A DNA stretch of 64,000 nucleotides, from positions 1 through 64,000 of the forward strand of contig CALWPY010000003.1 of NCBI GenBank assembly GCA_944383545.1, written 5' to 3'. The notes beneath the pieces were generated by a model. The model was not told the DNA's origin, did not search any database, and worked only from the letters and a program-made list of their open reading frames with translations. This DNA comes from an uncultured Lachnospiraceae bacterium. GTDB taxonomy: Bacteria > Bacillota > Clostridia > Lachnospirales > Lachnospiraceae. Position 1 is the first letter of the stretch. Each line of letters begins with the position of its first letter. Of the stretch, positions 16,584 through 25,429 are shown piece by piece. A program made the translations under genes and the position numbers.

Positions 16584-17102
16584 ATGTTAAATTTATACAT
16601 TTCTCCTTATGAGGAACTTAGGTTGGATTTTGATGATAATAATATTGAAAGATTGGTAAATTGTAAATTCCAATATATTAAATATGGATTAATAAAAACA
16701 ATCTATGAAGATTATTTATATGTTTTCGTGGAGGAAATGCTTGGAAGATTAAATAATTTAACGATTTTAAATGACAAAACTATGTTTGGAAAAATGGGCA
16801 AATGGCAGGAATATTACTATTTTAAATCAAAGTATAATGAAAGACATATGCAAGAAATAAAAATCATGGAAAGTGCTGTATTTATTGGTACTGAAAATTA
16901 TGGAATATTTCTTTATGAATATGATGAAAAAACATGGTTAGAAATCAATAAAGGTTATTCTGAAACAGATAAAAAGGGTCCGTTTGAATATTACAGTAGT
17001 CCGGATAATTATCGCGTTCTATTAAAATGTATATCCACTAAAGAATTAAAGAAATGGAGAGAACAATTAGAAAATTTACAAGGTATATTAAATAATTACT
17101 GA
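16584..17102 (+). CDS. Hypothetical protein, likely immunity
   Basis: 172 residues, rich in Tyr, Glu and Lys, soluble. AGAGGA lies eight bases before the ATG. Notable stretches are the N-terminal LYISPYEELRLDFDD, a central VFIGTENYGIFLYEYDE strand pair and a C-terminal helix KELKKWREQLENL. The short interval before it holds DSPDGPSYVK and stop, which may be a toxin end. No family recognised. Confidence 0.6.
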   Translation: MLNLYISPYEELRLDFDDNNIERLVNCKFQYIKYGLIKTIYEDYLYVFVEEMLGRLNNLTILNDKTMFGKMGKWQEYYYFKSKYNERHMQEIKIMESAVFIGTENYGIFLYEYDEKTWLEINKGYSETDKKGPFEYYSSPDNYRVLLKCISTKELKKWREQLENLQGILNNY

Positions 17103-17242
17103 TACTGATTTTAAAGTATTTTAAATGTTACATGTAAATCTTTATACCCCTACTTATGTTGACATTGAGGCTGCAATAAATCAGATGGAATGATAGAAAG
17201 GATTGAGGGGCCAATCAATACAAGGGAAGGTGAAAAATAATT

Positions 17243-17653
17243 ATGAATTTAAAGACATTTAAAACTAAGATAGAAATAATAGATAAAAAATCAAGTGATA
17301 AAATCAGAACTAATTATATTAATAAATTTGTAAATGTAAATAGCAAAATGTATAAAGAACAAATAATGACAATGCATAAATTTAAAGATGGATATTGCTA
17401 TTTGGGATATTTGTGGGATTATTTAAAAGATCCTGTTATTGTTAATCAAAATTATATTACAGAAATATTAAAATATAAAAATATCATTTATGTTTTGTGG
17501 GACATTCATTCATGTGAAAGAATATTTATTAATAATTACTGGAAATTCAGAAAAGATGCTGTTATTAAGTTAAAATTAGAATTGTTTATAAAAGGAAAAG
17601 AATATTTGCCTGAGGATTTATATATATTTGATGAATCTTTTTTTGGACACTAA
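17243..17653 (+). CDS. Hypothetical protein, likely immunity
   Basis: 136 residues, basic N-terminus (FKTKIEIIDKKSSDK) and a more structured end: GYCYLGYLWDYLK, YKNIIYVLWDIHSCERIF, LPEDLYIFDESF. GGAAGG is 13 bases before the ATG. No family recognised; the compact alternating pattern is typical of the other immunity genes here. Confidence 0.6.
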   Translation: MNLKTFKTKIEIIDKKSSDKIRTNYINKFVNVNSKMYKEQIMTMHKFKDGYCYLGYLWDYLKDPVIVNQNYITEILKYKNIIYVLWDIHSCERIFINNYWKFRKDAVIKLKLELFIKGKEYLPEDLYIFDESFFGH

Positions 17654-17788
17654 TACAAACACATGAATATGTTAATGGAAAACGTTATTGTTTAAAGAGT
17701 GGTGATATTTAAATCATTGCACCGTATAATAATTATTAAAACATTATATGTCAATACACTATTATAAATAATATAGGCGGTAATTAAG

Positions 17789-18571
17789 ATGAATAGTATA
17801 AAAATACTAAATAATGACGTGTACTTTTTAGAAATATTAGAAGATATATTAATTATTAATGACAATTATTCAGGACTTATATGTTACAATAATAATTTAG
17901 AACAAATAAGTAAGTTGGAATTACCTGAAGATTTATTAATATATAGCTCCTTTAAAAACGGGAAAAAAATATTATTATTTTGTCCGGATAATAATTGTTT
18001 TATCTATTTTAATTTAAATTCAAATGAAAGTAAAATAATTACTTTAGAAAAATTTAAAAATGTGATATTTTCACCATTATATATTTGGACCCAAAATAAT
18101 ATTATATTATCTGATTATATCGGAAATTTTTTTGAATTGGACTTAAATAATTTTGAAATTGATACCATCAGTAAAAAGAATAAAGCTTATAAAAAAATAA
18201 TTCAAGAATTTGAAAAATTAAAAGAACTTAACATTTATAGACTATATGAAAATAAAAAAAAGGCATTAGTTTATTTTCAAGATGCAAAATTGAGATTAAT
18301 TGATTACAGTAAAGATATAAAAGTAATTTATGAATTTGAAAAAGAAGATTTTAATGAGTTTGACTGTATAGTTGAGTATATAACAAAAATCTCCGAAAAC
18401 AAGGTGGAGATTGTACATAATTGTGACAAAAACATTTATTATCCAGAAAAAAACTATATGTTTTTGAGAGGAAAAATTATGGATATAAATGAAACTTGGG
18501 ATTTTTTTATGTTGAGTGCCATGAAATCAAATTTGCAAAATTGTAAAATTGAAAAAATAAAATTAATTTGA
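17789..18571 (+). CDS. Hypothetical protein, possible beta-propeller-like immunity protein
   Basis: 260 residues, the longest small gene of the island. Repeated short hydrophobic strands ending in Asp/Asn-rich turns (DILIINDNYSGLICYNNN, KNVIFSPLYIWTQNNIIL, KKALVYFQDAKLRLIDYS) suggest an all-beta, propeller-like fold. No signal peptide. GGCGGT precedes the ATG. Family not recognised and fold is inference. A YD-core scrap follows directly. Confidence 0.58.
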   Translation: MNSIKILNNDVYFLEILEDILIINDNYSGLICYNNNLEQISKLELPEDLLIYSSFKNGKKILLFCPDNNCFIYFNLNSNESKIITLEKFKNVIFSPLYIWTQNNIILSDYIGNFFELDLNNFEIDTISKKNKAYKKIIQEFEKLKELNIYRLYENKKKALVYFQDAKLRLIDYSKDIKVIYEFEKEDFNEFDCIVEYITKISENKVEIVHNCDKNIYYPEKNYMFLRGKIMDINETWDFFMLSAMKSNLQNCKIEKIKLI

Positions 18572-18584
18572 ATCAATAGAATAA

Positions 18585-18645
18585 TCGGGTCAGCAGTATA
18601 ATGAGAACACAAAACTTTATAACATGCGAGTAAGATACTAATGAT
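18585..18645 (+). pseudogene. Scrap of Rhs/YD core
   Basis: About 60 bases matching the hyperconserved core end (QQYNENTKLYNMRVRY, compare QQYDESTKLYNMRARY at 2575-2622), ending in a stop. No other part of the core remains. Confidence 0.6.
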
Positions 18646-18703
18646 GAAGATGTAAAAATTTTATTATTAGAATAAAAATTTGGTACAAGTTGAAGGTGTT
18701 GGT

Positions 18704-19123
18704 ATGAGTGATAATATTTTAATAGAAAAGATATGGCAAGATAATGATTTATTGGAATTAAGTATAAAGTGTGATTCAAAATTTGCTGTTGCAATTCAAA
18801 CATGTTACATTCAAGTTTCTGATTTGCATGATATATGTAATAGTATTGTTAATTGTACAAAATATTTACAAAAAAACTGTTACTTAGAGTTTGGGAAAAA
18901 GAATGGTAATTTTACACCTTCGTTTTCAATGGAAATTGTAGAAATTACATCTTCAGGACATGTGATAATAGAAGTTGATGTAGAAATTGAAGATAACGAT
19001 ATTCGCAAACACAGGAGCTGCTTTTATGTGGAAAGTGAATTGGGGTTACTGGAAAAATTTGGGATTGCATTGAAAAAGTTAATAAAAGGTGATATTGGAG
19101 ATTGTGTATCCTTAAATAATTAG
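18704..19123 (+). CDS. Probable immunity protein, similar in layout to 5856-6347
   Basis: 139 residues from ATG 18704 (GAAGG seven bases before); the frame is open from a TTG at 18680, which is not favoured. The order of an N-terminal strand (LLELSIKCDSKF), a helix with paired Cys/Asn (LHDICNSIVNCTKYL), a strand pair and a C-terminal helix (LEKFGIALKKLIKG) resembles the gene at 5856, possibly a distant paralogue of WapI type. Not certain. Confidence 0.6.
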   Translation: MSDNILIEKIWQDNDLLELSIKCDSKFAVAIQTCYIQVSDLHDICNSIVNCTKYLQKNCYLEFGKKNGNFTPSFSMEIVEITSSGHVIIEVDVEIEDNDIRKHRSCFYVESELGLLEKFGIALKKLIKGDIGDCVSLNN

Positions 19124-19217
19124 ATTTACTGTAAGACAAAAAGTATTATTCTGTTATGAAGAATTATTTAGAAAATAGAATGGTAGAATTTTCTGCCATT
19201 TCGTAAAGGAATGTATG

Positions 19218-19907
19218 ATGGAATATTGTTTAGAAATTTTAAAAAGAAAAATAGATGATTATCTTAATTGAATAATAGACAAAGAAAAACTGGGTAAATG
19301 GGGAAAAGAAGCATACTATGATTTACTGAGGGGCGGATATACTAAAAAAGAAAAAATAATTATTTACCCTTTTTTGAAAACAGTATCTCAAATAGGTTTA
19401 GAAATAGATGAAATGAGTGACATATACCCATCTACTAAAGAGGAAATAGAAGTTATTCAATCAATTATAATGGGTATTAAACCTTACAATTTTCAAATCA
19501 TTGTTACAGTACCTAAATACATATACAAAAATTATGAGAATTATTTACTAAATATTGAGAATTTAAAAAAATTTGAAAGACTAAAAAAAGAATTAGAAAA
19601 TTATCTTCAAAATATGAATATAAATAGTAAATTATTTGAATATGTAAAAGAAATAACGACAGCTTATAATTCTAATGAAACAATTTTGGATATGTTACAA
19701 GAACAAATAGTTAGATCTTGTAATGCGCTATTCGATATAGAACAACAAAAATTAATGCCACAACTAGGTTTGTATCCTAAAAAATCATATAATAATTTGG
19801 GTTTGTTAAAATTAAAAGAATATTTAGAATGTATTGTTGGAGAAAAAAATTTTATAATAAATGTTTCTTATATAAAAGGAGAAAATAGCTTGTCAATTCT
19901 AGTGTAG
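19218..19907 (+). pseudogene. Immunity-like gene with one nonsense codon
   Basis: An ATG at 19218 (AAAGGA seven bases before) opens a frame that reads MEYCLEILKRKIDDYLN, then TGA at 19269, then continues in the same frame IIDKEKLGKWGKEAYYDLL through to 19907. Without that stop the product would be ~229 residues. A TTG at 19374 could restart a 177-residue piece. The part around YPFLKTVSQIGLEIDEM looks conserved, but I do not recognise the family. Confidence 0.65.
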
Positions 19908-19953
19908 GCTATCATACAGTAGGGACAACTAACTATATCGAAGTATTTAAGAA

Positions 19954-20040
19954 TCGGAAAAAACAGCAGAAGAAACTGTTTATGCAAAATTAAAAAAAGA
20001 GGATGCTATTGAATTTTTAAATATAAATTTCCAAAGTTAA
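19954..20040 (+). pseudogene. Gene end without a beginning
   Basis: A 28-codon frame, SEKTAEETVYAKLKKEDA then IEFLNINFQS and stop, with a frameshifted extension upstream (YHTVGTTNYIEVFKN). It may be the end of a toxin tip or of an immunity gene. It precedes the gene at 20105. Confidence 0.35.
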
Positions 20041-20104
20041 AGTAATGGGTGGCAGGTAAAGTAAGAATATGGGTTTAGAGTACAAATTACTGGGAGGAAA
20101 TATA

Positions 20105-20548
20105 ATGGAAAAGATAGTTATAAGGACAGAAATAGCATCAGGAAATTCGTCTAGATTTATTTATGAAATAAATGGTGATGAAAATTTAAAAAACTTATTA
20201 AATAGGCAGGGCGTAGATAAAGTATTAAAAAATGTATTTAACGAAAAAAATTTATCATATGAATTTTTATATAAAGAATATGATAAATTTATTGAAAATA
20301 AGAAAAGCTTATATTTTACATGGATGTATATAATTAATTCAAAATTTGGAGTAGTATTGGACGAACATATATATTTGTATGTATATAATGATAAGTTTTT
20401 GAAGGAACAGAGAAAAATATTACCATGGGCATATATGGAAAGTAAAATATATTTAGGAGATACATGGTGGTTTGATGATAATGAGATTATATTAGATTTA
20501 CAGAAGCTTTCAATAATCGATTTTCTTGATAAATATAAGGGATATTAA
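20105..20548 (+). CDS. Hypothetical protein, likely immunity
   Basis: 147 residues from ATG 20105, chosen because GGGAGG is seven bases upstream; an in-frame ATG at 20069 has no ribosome site. Mixed strands and helices, a Trp-rich end (PWAYMESKIYLGDTWWFDDN). No family recognised. Confidence 0.6.
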   Translation: MEKIVIRTEIASGNSSRFIYEINGDENLKNLLNRQGVDKVLKNVFNEKNLSYEFLYKEYDKFIENKKSLYFTWMYIINSKFGVVLDEHIYLYVYNDKFLKEQRKILPWAYMESKIYLGDTWWFDDNEIILDLQKLSIIDFLDKYKGY

Positions 20549-20564
20549 ATATACAAGCTAAAAC

Positions 20565-20862
20565 AGGAGGTTGTTTCAGTAATAGCAACAAAGAACGTAG
20601 TATTAAACGGCTATATGGACATGAACTGATAGGCATGAACAGAAAAAAGGAGAAAATTAGGTATTACCTCATCGTAATAGAAAATGGTAATGATGCTCAA
20701 AATAAGCGACAGACCCCAGATAAAAAAATTAAATGATTTAGCAAATGAATATTATATTATTGCAATGTTCCGGAGACCCATCAAAATAAGCCGGGAGTTT
20801 TAAGTAGTATTTTACATTTTAATATAGGAATAGAAGGACATATTTCGATTATTGATAATTAA
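20565..20862 (+). pseudogene. YD-core scrap joined to a decayed copy of the first toxin tip
   Basis: 20570-20680 holds core scraps (YGHELIGMN, RYYL). From about 20677 the sequence follows the toxin tip at 175-427: ENGNDAQNKRQTPDKKIK, then frame breaks, ANEYYI, NKPGVLSSILHFNIGI and GHISIIDN with stop. The linker is missing, so core and toxin are joined abnormally. The immunity gene at 20887 is the matching partner. Confidence 0.65.
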
Positions 20863-20886
20863 TTATAAAAGATTAAGGTTAATTAA

Positions 20887-21099
20887 ATGAAGGTAAATAT
20901 AATATTTGAAGATATTGAATATGTAGATATTATTGAAATTCCATATAATATTATTGAATTGGAAAAAATTCAGTCTGATTTTTTTAAATGGATGTTTGAC
21001 AAAAATATAGAACATAAATATTGGATTATTGAAACTGCTTATATTTTAAAAAATAATACATCTAATTATAATGAAAATGATAAAAGCTTATATTTTTAA
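20887..21099 (+). CDS. Internally deleted copy of the 452-748 immunity gene
   Basis: 70 residues. Residues 1-50 and the last 20 match the gene at 452, but 28 codons between WIIE and AYIL are missing, so the frame is kept. A short GAAAA-type repeat flanks the missing block in the longer copy, which fits replication slippage. The protein lacks the segment GEKKYCSYGTDAFIDWLND and is unlikely to bind its toxin normally. Confidence 0.6.
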   Translation: MKVNIIFEDIEYVDIIEIPYNIIELEKIQSDFFKWMFDKNIEHKYWIIETAYILKNNTSNYNENDKSLYF

Positions 21100-21434
21100 A
21101 ATGCATTTAAAGTTCTTAATAATTACAAATTGAAATATTTATATTTTTTATAACATGATTTTGATAAGATGATAGTGGACATGCTGAAATAAGTTTTGAA
21201 ATAATACTATAGGTATCCCTATATCTATAACATAGGGTATAGGGAAAATCTGGATGAAATTGAGTGGAATCCAGAGGAGCATGCAAATACTAACGATGGA
21301 CCTCTTGTAACTGTTAGACATTAACTGTTAGACATAGAAATGAATGAGGCGGATGGAGTATTGTCGAAAAGTATTTTATAGAAGGTGGGATTATTATCGT
21401 TATTAATATACCATGGATTGAATTTGAAAATAAA
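21100..21434 (+). other. Gene-free debris with a small tandem duplication
   Basis: No gene supported. Parts near 21180-21210 resemble 815-842 (the stretch after the first immunity gene), showing that the duplicated block extends past that gene. Around 21205-21250 broken pieces of the linker (CCCTATATC, TAGGGTATAGGG) occur. At 21310-21336 the sequence CTGTTAGACATTAA is nearly repeated in tandem. Confidence 0.45.
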
Positions 21435-21785
21435 ATGAATGAAACTTTTGGAAAAAGTTTTAAATATGTCGATGAATTGTATTATAATGTTGACAAGCAA
21501 ATACAATTTGGGGAAGAAACAGAATTAAGTGATTTTGAGGCATTAGAGTATTTGCAGAAATTACATTGCATGAGAGGAACGCTATATGTGATAACAGATT
21601 ATTGTTATGAAAAAAAGTGCGGGCCGTTTATTGTAGATGCGAATCAGATTAATGATTTTGTAAAAAATTTTTTTGGGGTTTATGGTGAAATGTTCTATTC
21701 AACGGATATAATAGTCGTGTCTTTTGTTGAGAAACTAATATGGGTTTTATTCCACGAAGGAATATGTTGGTTAAGTAAAGGGTGA
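21435..21785 (+). CDS. Hypothetical immunity-like protein, start uncertain
   Basis: 116 residues from this ATG, which lacks a ribosome site. The same frame is open and protein-like upstream from 21348 (IIIVINIPWIEFENK just before the ATG), and GAAGGTGG at 21381-21388 would suit a start near 21393, where the codon is ATT. The original start may have mutated. Acidic helices in the middle (SDFEALEYLQKLHCM), Cys pair (YCYEKKCG). No family recognised. Confidence 0.5.
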   Translation: MNETFGKSFKYVDELYYNVDKQIQFGEETELSDFEALEYLQKLHCMRGTLYVITDYCYEKKCGPFIVDANQINDFVKNFFGVYGEMFYSTDIIVVSFVEKLIWVLFHEGICWLSKG

Positions 21786-21835
21786 TTTTTATCAGGTAAA
21801 CTGAGTGTAATAAAATTAAAGAAAAAGGGATGACA

Positions 21836-22336
21836 GTGGATTTGAATAAAATTATACCTGAACAATTGTATTTGATTAACTTTATTTTAAATAAAAAACA
21901 ATATTTTACTTTTTGGTATACAGACGACATTGATGGATTTCTGTTAAATGAAAATAAAAAAATCCGCACTTTTTCAAATAAGGAAGAAGCTGAAACTTTT
22001 GCTCAAACTTATTGTTTTAAAATTGTAGATGAAGTTGTAACATTCTCATCGGATTCAATTCGTACTCTTGATATAGAAACATTAGACTGTAATATTGTTT
22101 TAACGTATTGGAATATCTTGTCAGATGTAGCAATGTCAGTACATTGTCCATTTTTAGGAGATTATAAAACAAAAGAAATTCAGAAAATTTATGATAAGCT
22201 GTTTTATGGTTGTAATTTGCCTGCAATAAAGAAAAACAAAAAAGACTTTGTACCTGTATGGAGTGAAGGAGAGATTGAAAAAATTGTTGAAGTAATTGAA
22301 AATGGATTAAAAATCTTATCAGATTCGTTAAGTTAA
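21836..22336 (+). CDS. Hypothetical protein, likely immunity
   Basis: 166 residues from GTG 21836, which is six bases after AAAGGG; the ATG at 21830 in the same frame overlaps that site. Conserved-looking blocks: FTFWYTDDIDGFLLNENKK, TYWNILSDVAMSV, IYDKLFYGCNLPAIKK, VPVWSEGEIEKIVEVI. I have the impression of a recurrent uncharacterised family but cannot name it. Confidence 0.65.
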   Translation: MDLNKIIPEQLYLINFILNKKQYFTFWYTDDIDGFLLNENKKIRTFSNKEEAETFAQTYCFKIVDEVVTFSSDSIRTLDIETLDCNIVLTYWNILSDVAMSVHCPFLGDYKTKEIQKIYDKLFYGCNLPAIKKNKKDFVPVWSEGEIEKIVEVIENGLKILSDSLS

Positions 22337-22448
22337 TTATTATCACGTTTTTCCATGCAATGTCCTAAGGTTGAGGTAGCAATTTTAAATTTATGGCTCT
22401 TGAATATAAAAGCGCAGGAGTTTTGAATTGAATAGAGGTGTTATATTC

Positions 22449-22838
22449 ATGATAGAGAATAATGAATTATACAGCTATGAAAAAGAATGGCTTGAAAAAA
22501 TGTTGTCAACTGAATTTCCACATAAAGAAGATATTGTTAAACAGATAAATCTGGCTAAAATTTCAAGGGAATATACAGATTATTATTTGAGGCTAAAATT
22601 TATAATACAGAAAGAAAATGATAAGTTTCCGAATAATACAGGTGTTCCAATAGAAATGCGTGTTTACAGGGATAATGAAACTCCAATTCAGTTTTTGCTA
22701 CATATTGTTAGAGGAAATGTATCAGAATTAGAAGTGTTTAGGGCGGATTCATCAAAAATATCCTGTGAAATTGCTTTTAAAAATGCCAAAATTGAAATTA
22801 TAATATATTATGTTGGTGGGTTAAGTGATGGAAAATAA
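22449..22838 (+). CDS. DUF6984-like protein, probable immunity protein
   Basis: 129 residues from ATG 22449, with AGAGG ten bases before; the frame opens at a TTG at 22428. EKEWLEKMLSTEFPHKEDIV, NLAKIS, VPIEMRVYRDNETPIQFLL and ELEVFRADSSKIS follow the DUF6984 pattern as I recall it. The gene overlaps the ATG of the remnant at 22828 by 11 bases. Confidence 0.68.
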   Translation: MIENNELYSYEKEWLEKMLSTEFPHKEDIVKQINLAKISREYTDYYLRLKFIIQKENDKFPNNTGVPIEMRVYRDNETPIQFLLHIVRGNVSELEVFRADSSKISCEIAFKNAKIEIIIYYVGGLSDGK

Positions 22839-22986
22839 TTTTTATAACCTTTATCAGAATTTTCAATCGCATCTTGATACAGATATGAGTGCAGATATTC
22901 AGGTATCTTTATTTAACTTATTGTACAACCTGCGGCGGTTTAAAAAAGGATATTGTAATAGCCTAAAGATGTTTTCGGCTAATTAA
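22828..22986 (+). pseudogene. Internally deleted copy of the 3507-3839 immunity gene
   Basis: A 52-codon frame, too short to be noticed by length alone. MENNFYNLYQNFQSHLDTD then MSADIQ matches the first 28 codons of the gene at 3507; the middle is deleted, and the end (LFNLLYNLRRFKKGY) is the old end read in another frame (compare LFLTTCTTCSGVKMD). Confidence 0.7.
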
Positions 22987-22999
22987 AATTAAGGGGAAT

Positions 23000-23395
23000 A
23001 TGGAAAATTTAACTAATACATATCAGGAAGCAATTAAAAAAATAGCAGCTAATTTGAATCTAAAATATGATATACATTCTCAAGACTGGGAATATGAATC
23101 TGCTGATTCAAACAGAATAGAAGAATTTTTAGGATACTATATAAATAATAAATTAAATTCAATAGAGAAAATAATTTTATTAAAAATACTTTTAGAGTCC
23201 TATAATGATTATGTAATAGAAAAAGGTTTTAATTCATATTATTCGAAAAAATTGAAAGAAATTTTAAAAAATGAAAATGCATTATTTAAGGATATTATTA
23301 AATATTGGTCATGTGAAGGAGAAGAATTGGAAGATAGTTTTTATATAACTCCATTTATAAGAGAAGTTGCAAAAAGTTTAAGATATAATACATAA
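23000..23395 (+). CDS. Hypothetical protein, likely immunity
   Basis: 131 residues, mostly helical (YQEAIKKIAANLNLKYDI, KIILLKILLESYNDYVIE, YYSKKLKEILKNENALFK), acidic, soluble. AAGGGG lies close to the ATG (about three bases). No family recognised. It is followed after 16 bases by the next gene. Confidence 0.6.
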   Translation: MENLTNTYQEAIKKIAANLNLKYDIHSQDWEYESADSNRIEEFLGYYINNKLNSIEKIILLKILLESYNDYVIEKGFNSYYSKKLKEILKNENALFKDIIKYWSCEGEELEDSFYITPFIREVAKSLRYNT

Positions 23396-23411
23396 GAACG
23401 GAGGTTATAAT

Positions 23412-23939
23412 TTGAAATTTTGTATTCAGGTAAGTAATCCTAAATTTCAAAATAACATAGAAATAACAGATAAAAGTTTATCAGACGCAATTGAAAGTTC
23501 TTTCCCGTTAAATACAGAAAATGCTATATTGACATGGAACTATATTAGTATTCCATTATCATATAAATACGACATAAGCTATATGATGGATGATATTTTA
23601 AACATGCTGTACAGTTTATGTAATAAAGAAAGTGGAGAAATGGAAATACATTGGCTCCCGGATACTTTTAGATGTGATTGGAAAATTCAATGGAAAGAAA
23701 ATGAAGTAAAAATATACTCTCATTGGGAATGTACTGTTGGATATTTAGAAAATCTTTTAAATAAGTTTTCATATCTTATTTTATCGAAAAATGAATTTGT
23801 AAGTGAGTGGAAAGAACTTTTACATATGGTAATTAAAGCTTTAAAGAATTGTAGATATGATGAAAAGAAAATAAAAGATATGAGTAGACTATTAAACATA
23901 TATTATGATATAAAAGAGACAGGGAAAATGTATATATAA
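23412..23939 (+). CDS. Hypothetical protein, likely immunity
   Basis: 175 residues from a TTG seven bases after GGAGG. Trp-rich centre (IHWLPDTFRCDWKIQWKE, SHWECTVGYLENLL) between an N-terminal strand region and a helical end. No family recognised. Confidence 0.6.
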   Translation: MKFCIQVSNPKFQNNIEITDKSLSDAIESSFPLNTENAILTWNYISIPLSYKYDISYMMDDILNMLYSLCNKESGEMEIHWLPDTFRCDWKIQWKENEVKIYSHWECTVGYLENLLNKFSYLILSKNEFVSEWKELLHMVIKALKNCRYDEKKIKDMSRLLNIYYDIKETGKMYI

Positions 23940-24029
23940 TCAATTTATTTTTAATGAAATATCATAATAGTTATTTATAGTAAATTTGCAGGAGCTTTCA
24001 ATAATTAGTTTTATTGATAAATTTAAGGT

Positions 24030-24236
24030 ATGGAATTAAATCAAGAGATATACAAAAAATTAAAAAAATGTCCATATATATATAAAATATTTATGGAGAA
24101 AGAAATAAAAGGAAAAGTAAGTTATAATAATTATTTGGAATTGGGATTTTGCAGCTTGTCTAATGATTATGAAGAAGACAGATTCTCAATTAGATTTTCA
24201 AATGTGCAAAATCTTAAAATTAAGAATCTACAATGA
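24030..24236 (+). CDS. Short, probably truncated immunity-like protein
   Basis: 68 residues. The end RFSNVQNLKIKNLQ looks like the middle of a longer family protein in which a strand of this type is followed by further sequence, so a premature stop is likely. Last gene of the island; the sequence after it up to 24290 is unremarkable. Confidence 0.45.
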   Translation: MELNQEIYKKLKKCPYIYKIFMEKEIKGKVSYNNYLELGFCSLSNDYEEDRFSIRFSNVQNLKIKNLQ

Positions 24237-24295
24237 TATCAAGTTTTTGATATTTTCAGGTAAAAAACAGGGGACATAATCCGAAACAATTATAT

Positions 24296-24336
24296 AAAAG
24301 AGGTTTATCCCACATTGTGGAACAAACCTCTTTTTT
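24296..24336. terminator. Bidirectional terminator between the island and the DAHP synthase gene
   Basis: AAAAGAGGTTT pairs with AAACCTCTTTT across a loop containing CCCACATTGTGG; T-runs are present on both strands. It ends the minus-strand aroF transcript and any read-through from the island, and marks the island boundary. Confidence 0.85.
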
Positions 24337-24370
24337 GCGTTTACATCAAGTATCGCTTTATTTACTGCTT

Positions 24371-25399
24371 TTACAGAAGCTCTGCAACGTCAAGCAGAAG
24401 CTTTTCTGTCTTGTCCCAACCAAGACATGCATCAGTAATTGACTTACCGTAGCATCCGCCGTCTACAGGCTGATTTCCGTCTTCGATGTAGCTTTCTACC
24501 ATTACACCTTTAACAAGTTCATTTATTTCATCTGAATTTTTGCGTGAATGGAGCACTTCCTTGACGATTCTAGGCTGCTGGTCCCATTTCTTGCCTGAAT
24601 TGTTGTGATTTGCATCAATTATGCAGGCAGGATTTTTGAGGTCATACTGCTTGTAGCTTTCAACAAGTCTCATGATATCATCATAGTGATAATTAGGAAT
24701 GGAATTTCCATGCTTGTTTAAGCCGCCACGAAGTATACAGTGTGTAAGGTCATTTCCTGTACTTTCTGCCTCATAACCTGAATATAAAAATGTGTGAGGG
24801 CTCTGCGCCGCAACACAGGAGTTCATCATTACCGTGAAATCTCCACTGGTTGGATTTTTCATTCCTACAGGAACGTCCATACCGCTAGCCGTAAATCTGT
24901 GCTGTTGGTCTTCAACACTTCTTGCACCTATTGCAACATATGATAATATGTCATCTACATATTTCCAGTTATCTGTATAAAGCATTTCATCAGCGGCAGT
25001 AAGACCGGTTTCTCTGATTGCCCTGATTTGCATTTTACGCATTGCATAAAGACCTTCAATCATGTTTTCACCCATAAGAGGGTTTGGCTGATGGAAGATT
25101 CCTTTATAGCCTGAGCCGTTAGTTCTTGGCTTCTCTGTATATATACGAGGTATTACATAAATTTTATCCTTGACTTTTTCAGCTACTTTAGCTAACCTGT
25201 TTAAGTAATCAAGTACAGCGTCCTCGTTGTCTGCTGAACACGGACCGATAATAAAGATAAATCGCTTGTCTTCTCCCGTAAATATTTTTCTGATTTCCGT
25301 ATCTCTTTCCTGTTTGATTTTTACTAAATCAGGCGTCATAGGGTAGAGTGCTTTTACTTCATCGCTTGATGGAAGCTGTTTAATTAATTTAATACTCAT
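24371..25399 (-). CDS. aroF: 3-deoxy-7-phosphoheptulonate (DAHP) synthase, AroG/AroF class
   Basis: 342 residues, the usual length of the AroFGH-type (class I-alpha) enzyme. It condenses phosphoenolpyruvate with erythrose 4-phosphate, the first step to chorismate and the aromatic amino acids. Motifs seen: IIGPCSADNEDAV (51-63, metal-binding Cys54), VIPRIYTEKPRTNGSGYKG (82-100), GARSVEDQQHR, and DANHNNSGKKWDQQP. AAGGAG precedes the ATG. Monocistronic: a terminator follows and a good promoter lies upstream (25430-25458). Which aromatic end product inhibits it cannot be read from the sequence, so the symbol aroF is used loosely. Confidence 0.93.
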   Translation of the reverse strand: MSIKLIKQLPSSDEVKALYPMTPDLVKIKQERDTEIRKIFTGEDKRFIFIIGPCSADNEDAVLDYLNRLAKVAEKVKDKIYVIPRIYTEKPRTNGSGYKGIFHQPNPLMGENMIEGLYAMRKMQIRAIRETGLTAADEMLYTDNWKYVDDILSYVAIGARSVEDQQHRFTASGMDVPVGMKNPTSGDFTVMMNSCVAAQSPHTFLYSGYEAESTGNDLTHCILRGGLNKHGNSIPNYHYDDIMRLVESYKQYDLKNPACIIDANHNNSGKKWDQQPRIVKEVLHSRKNSDEINELVKGVMVESYIEDGNQPVDGGCYGKSITDACLGWDKTEKLLLDVAELL

Positions 25400-25429
25400 G
25401 ACTTTCTCCTTTCCGTTAGACTACGCTAA

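Noticed and set aside
1..24236. CRISPR array as an explanation for the repeats in the island
   Set aside because: The repeats are coding (linker and YD core), differ in length and spacing, and no cas genes are present.
1..24236. Prophage or transposon as carrier of the island
   Set aside because: No integrase, transposase, phage structural gene or attachment site is recognisable; the contents are all toxin-locus parts.
24371..25399. tRNA genes next to the island as an integration site
   Set aside because: No cloverleaf with a T-loop GGTTCGA was found anywhere except within ssrA.
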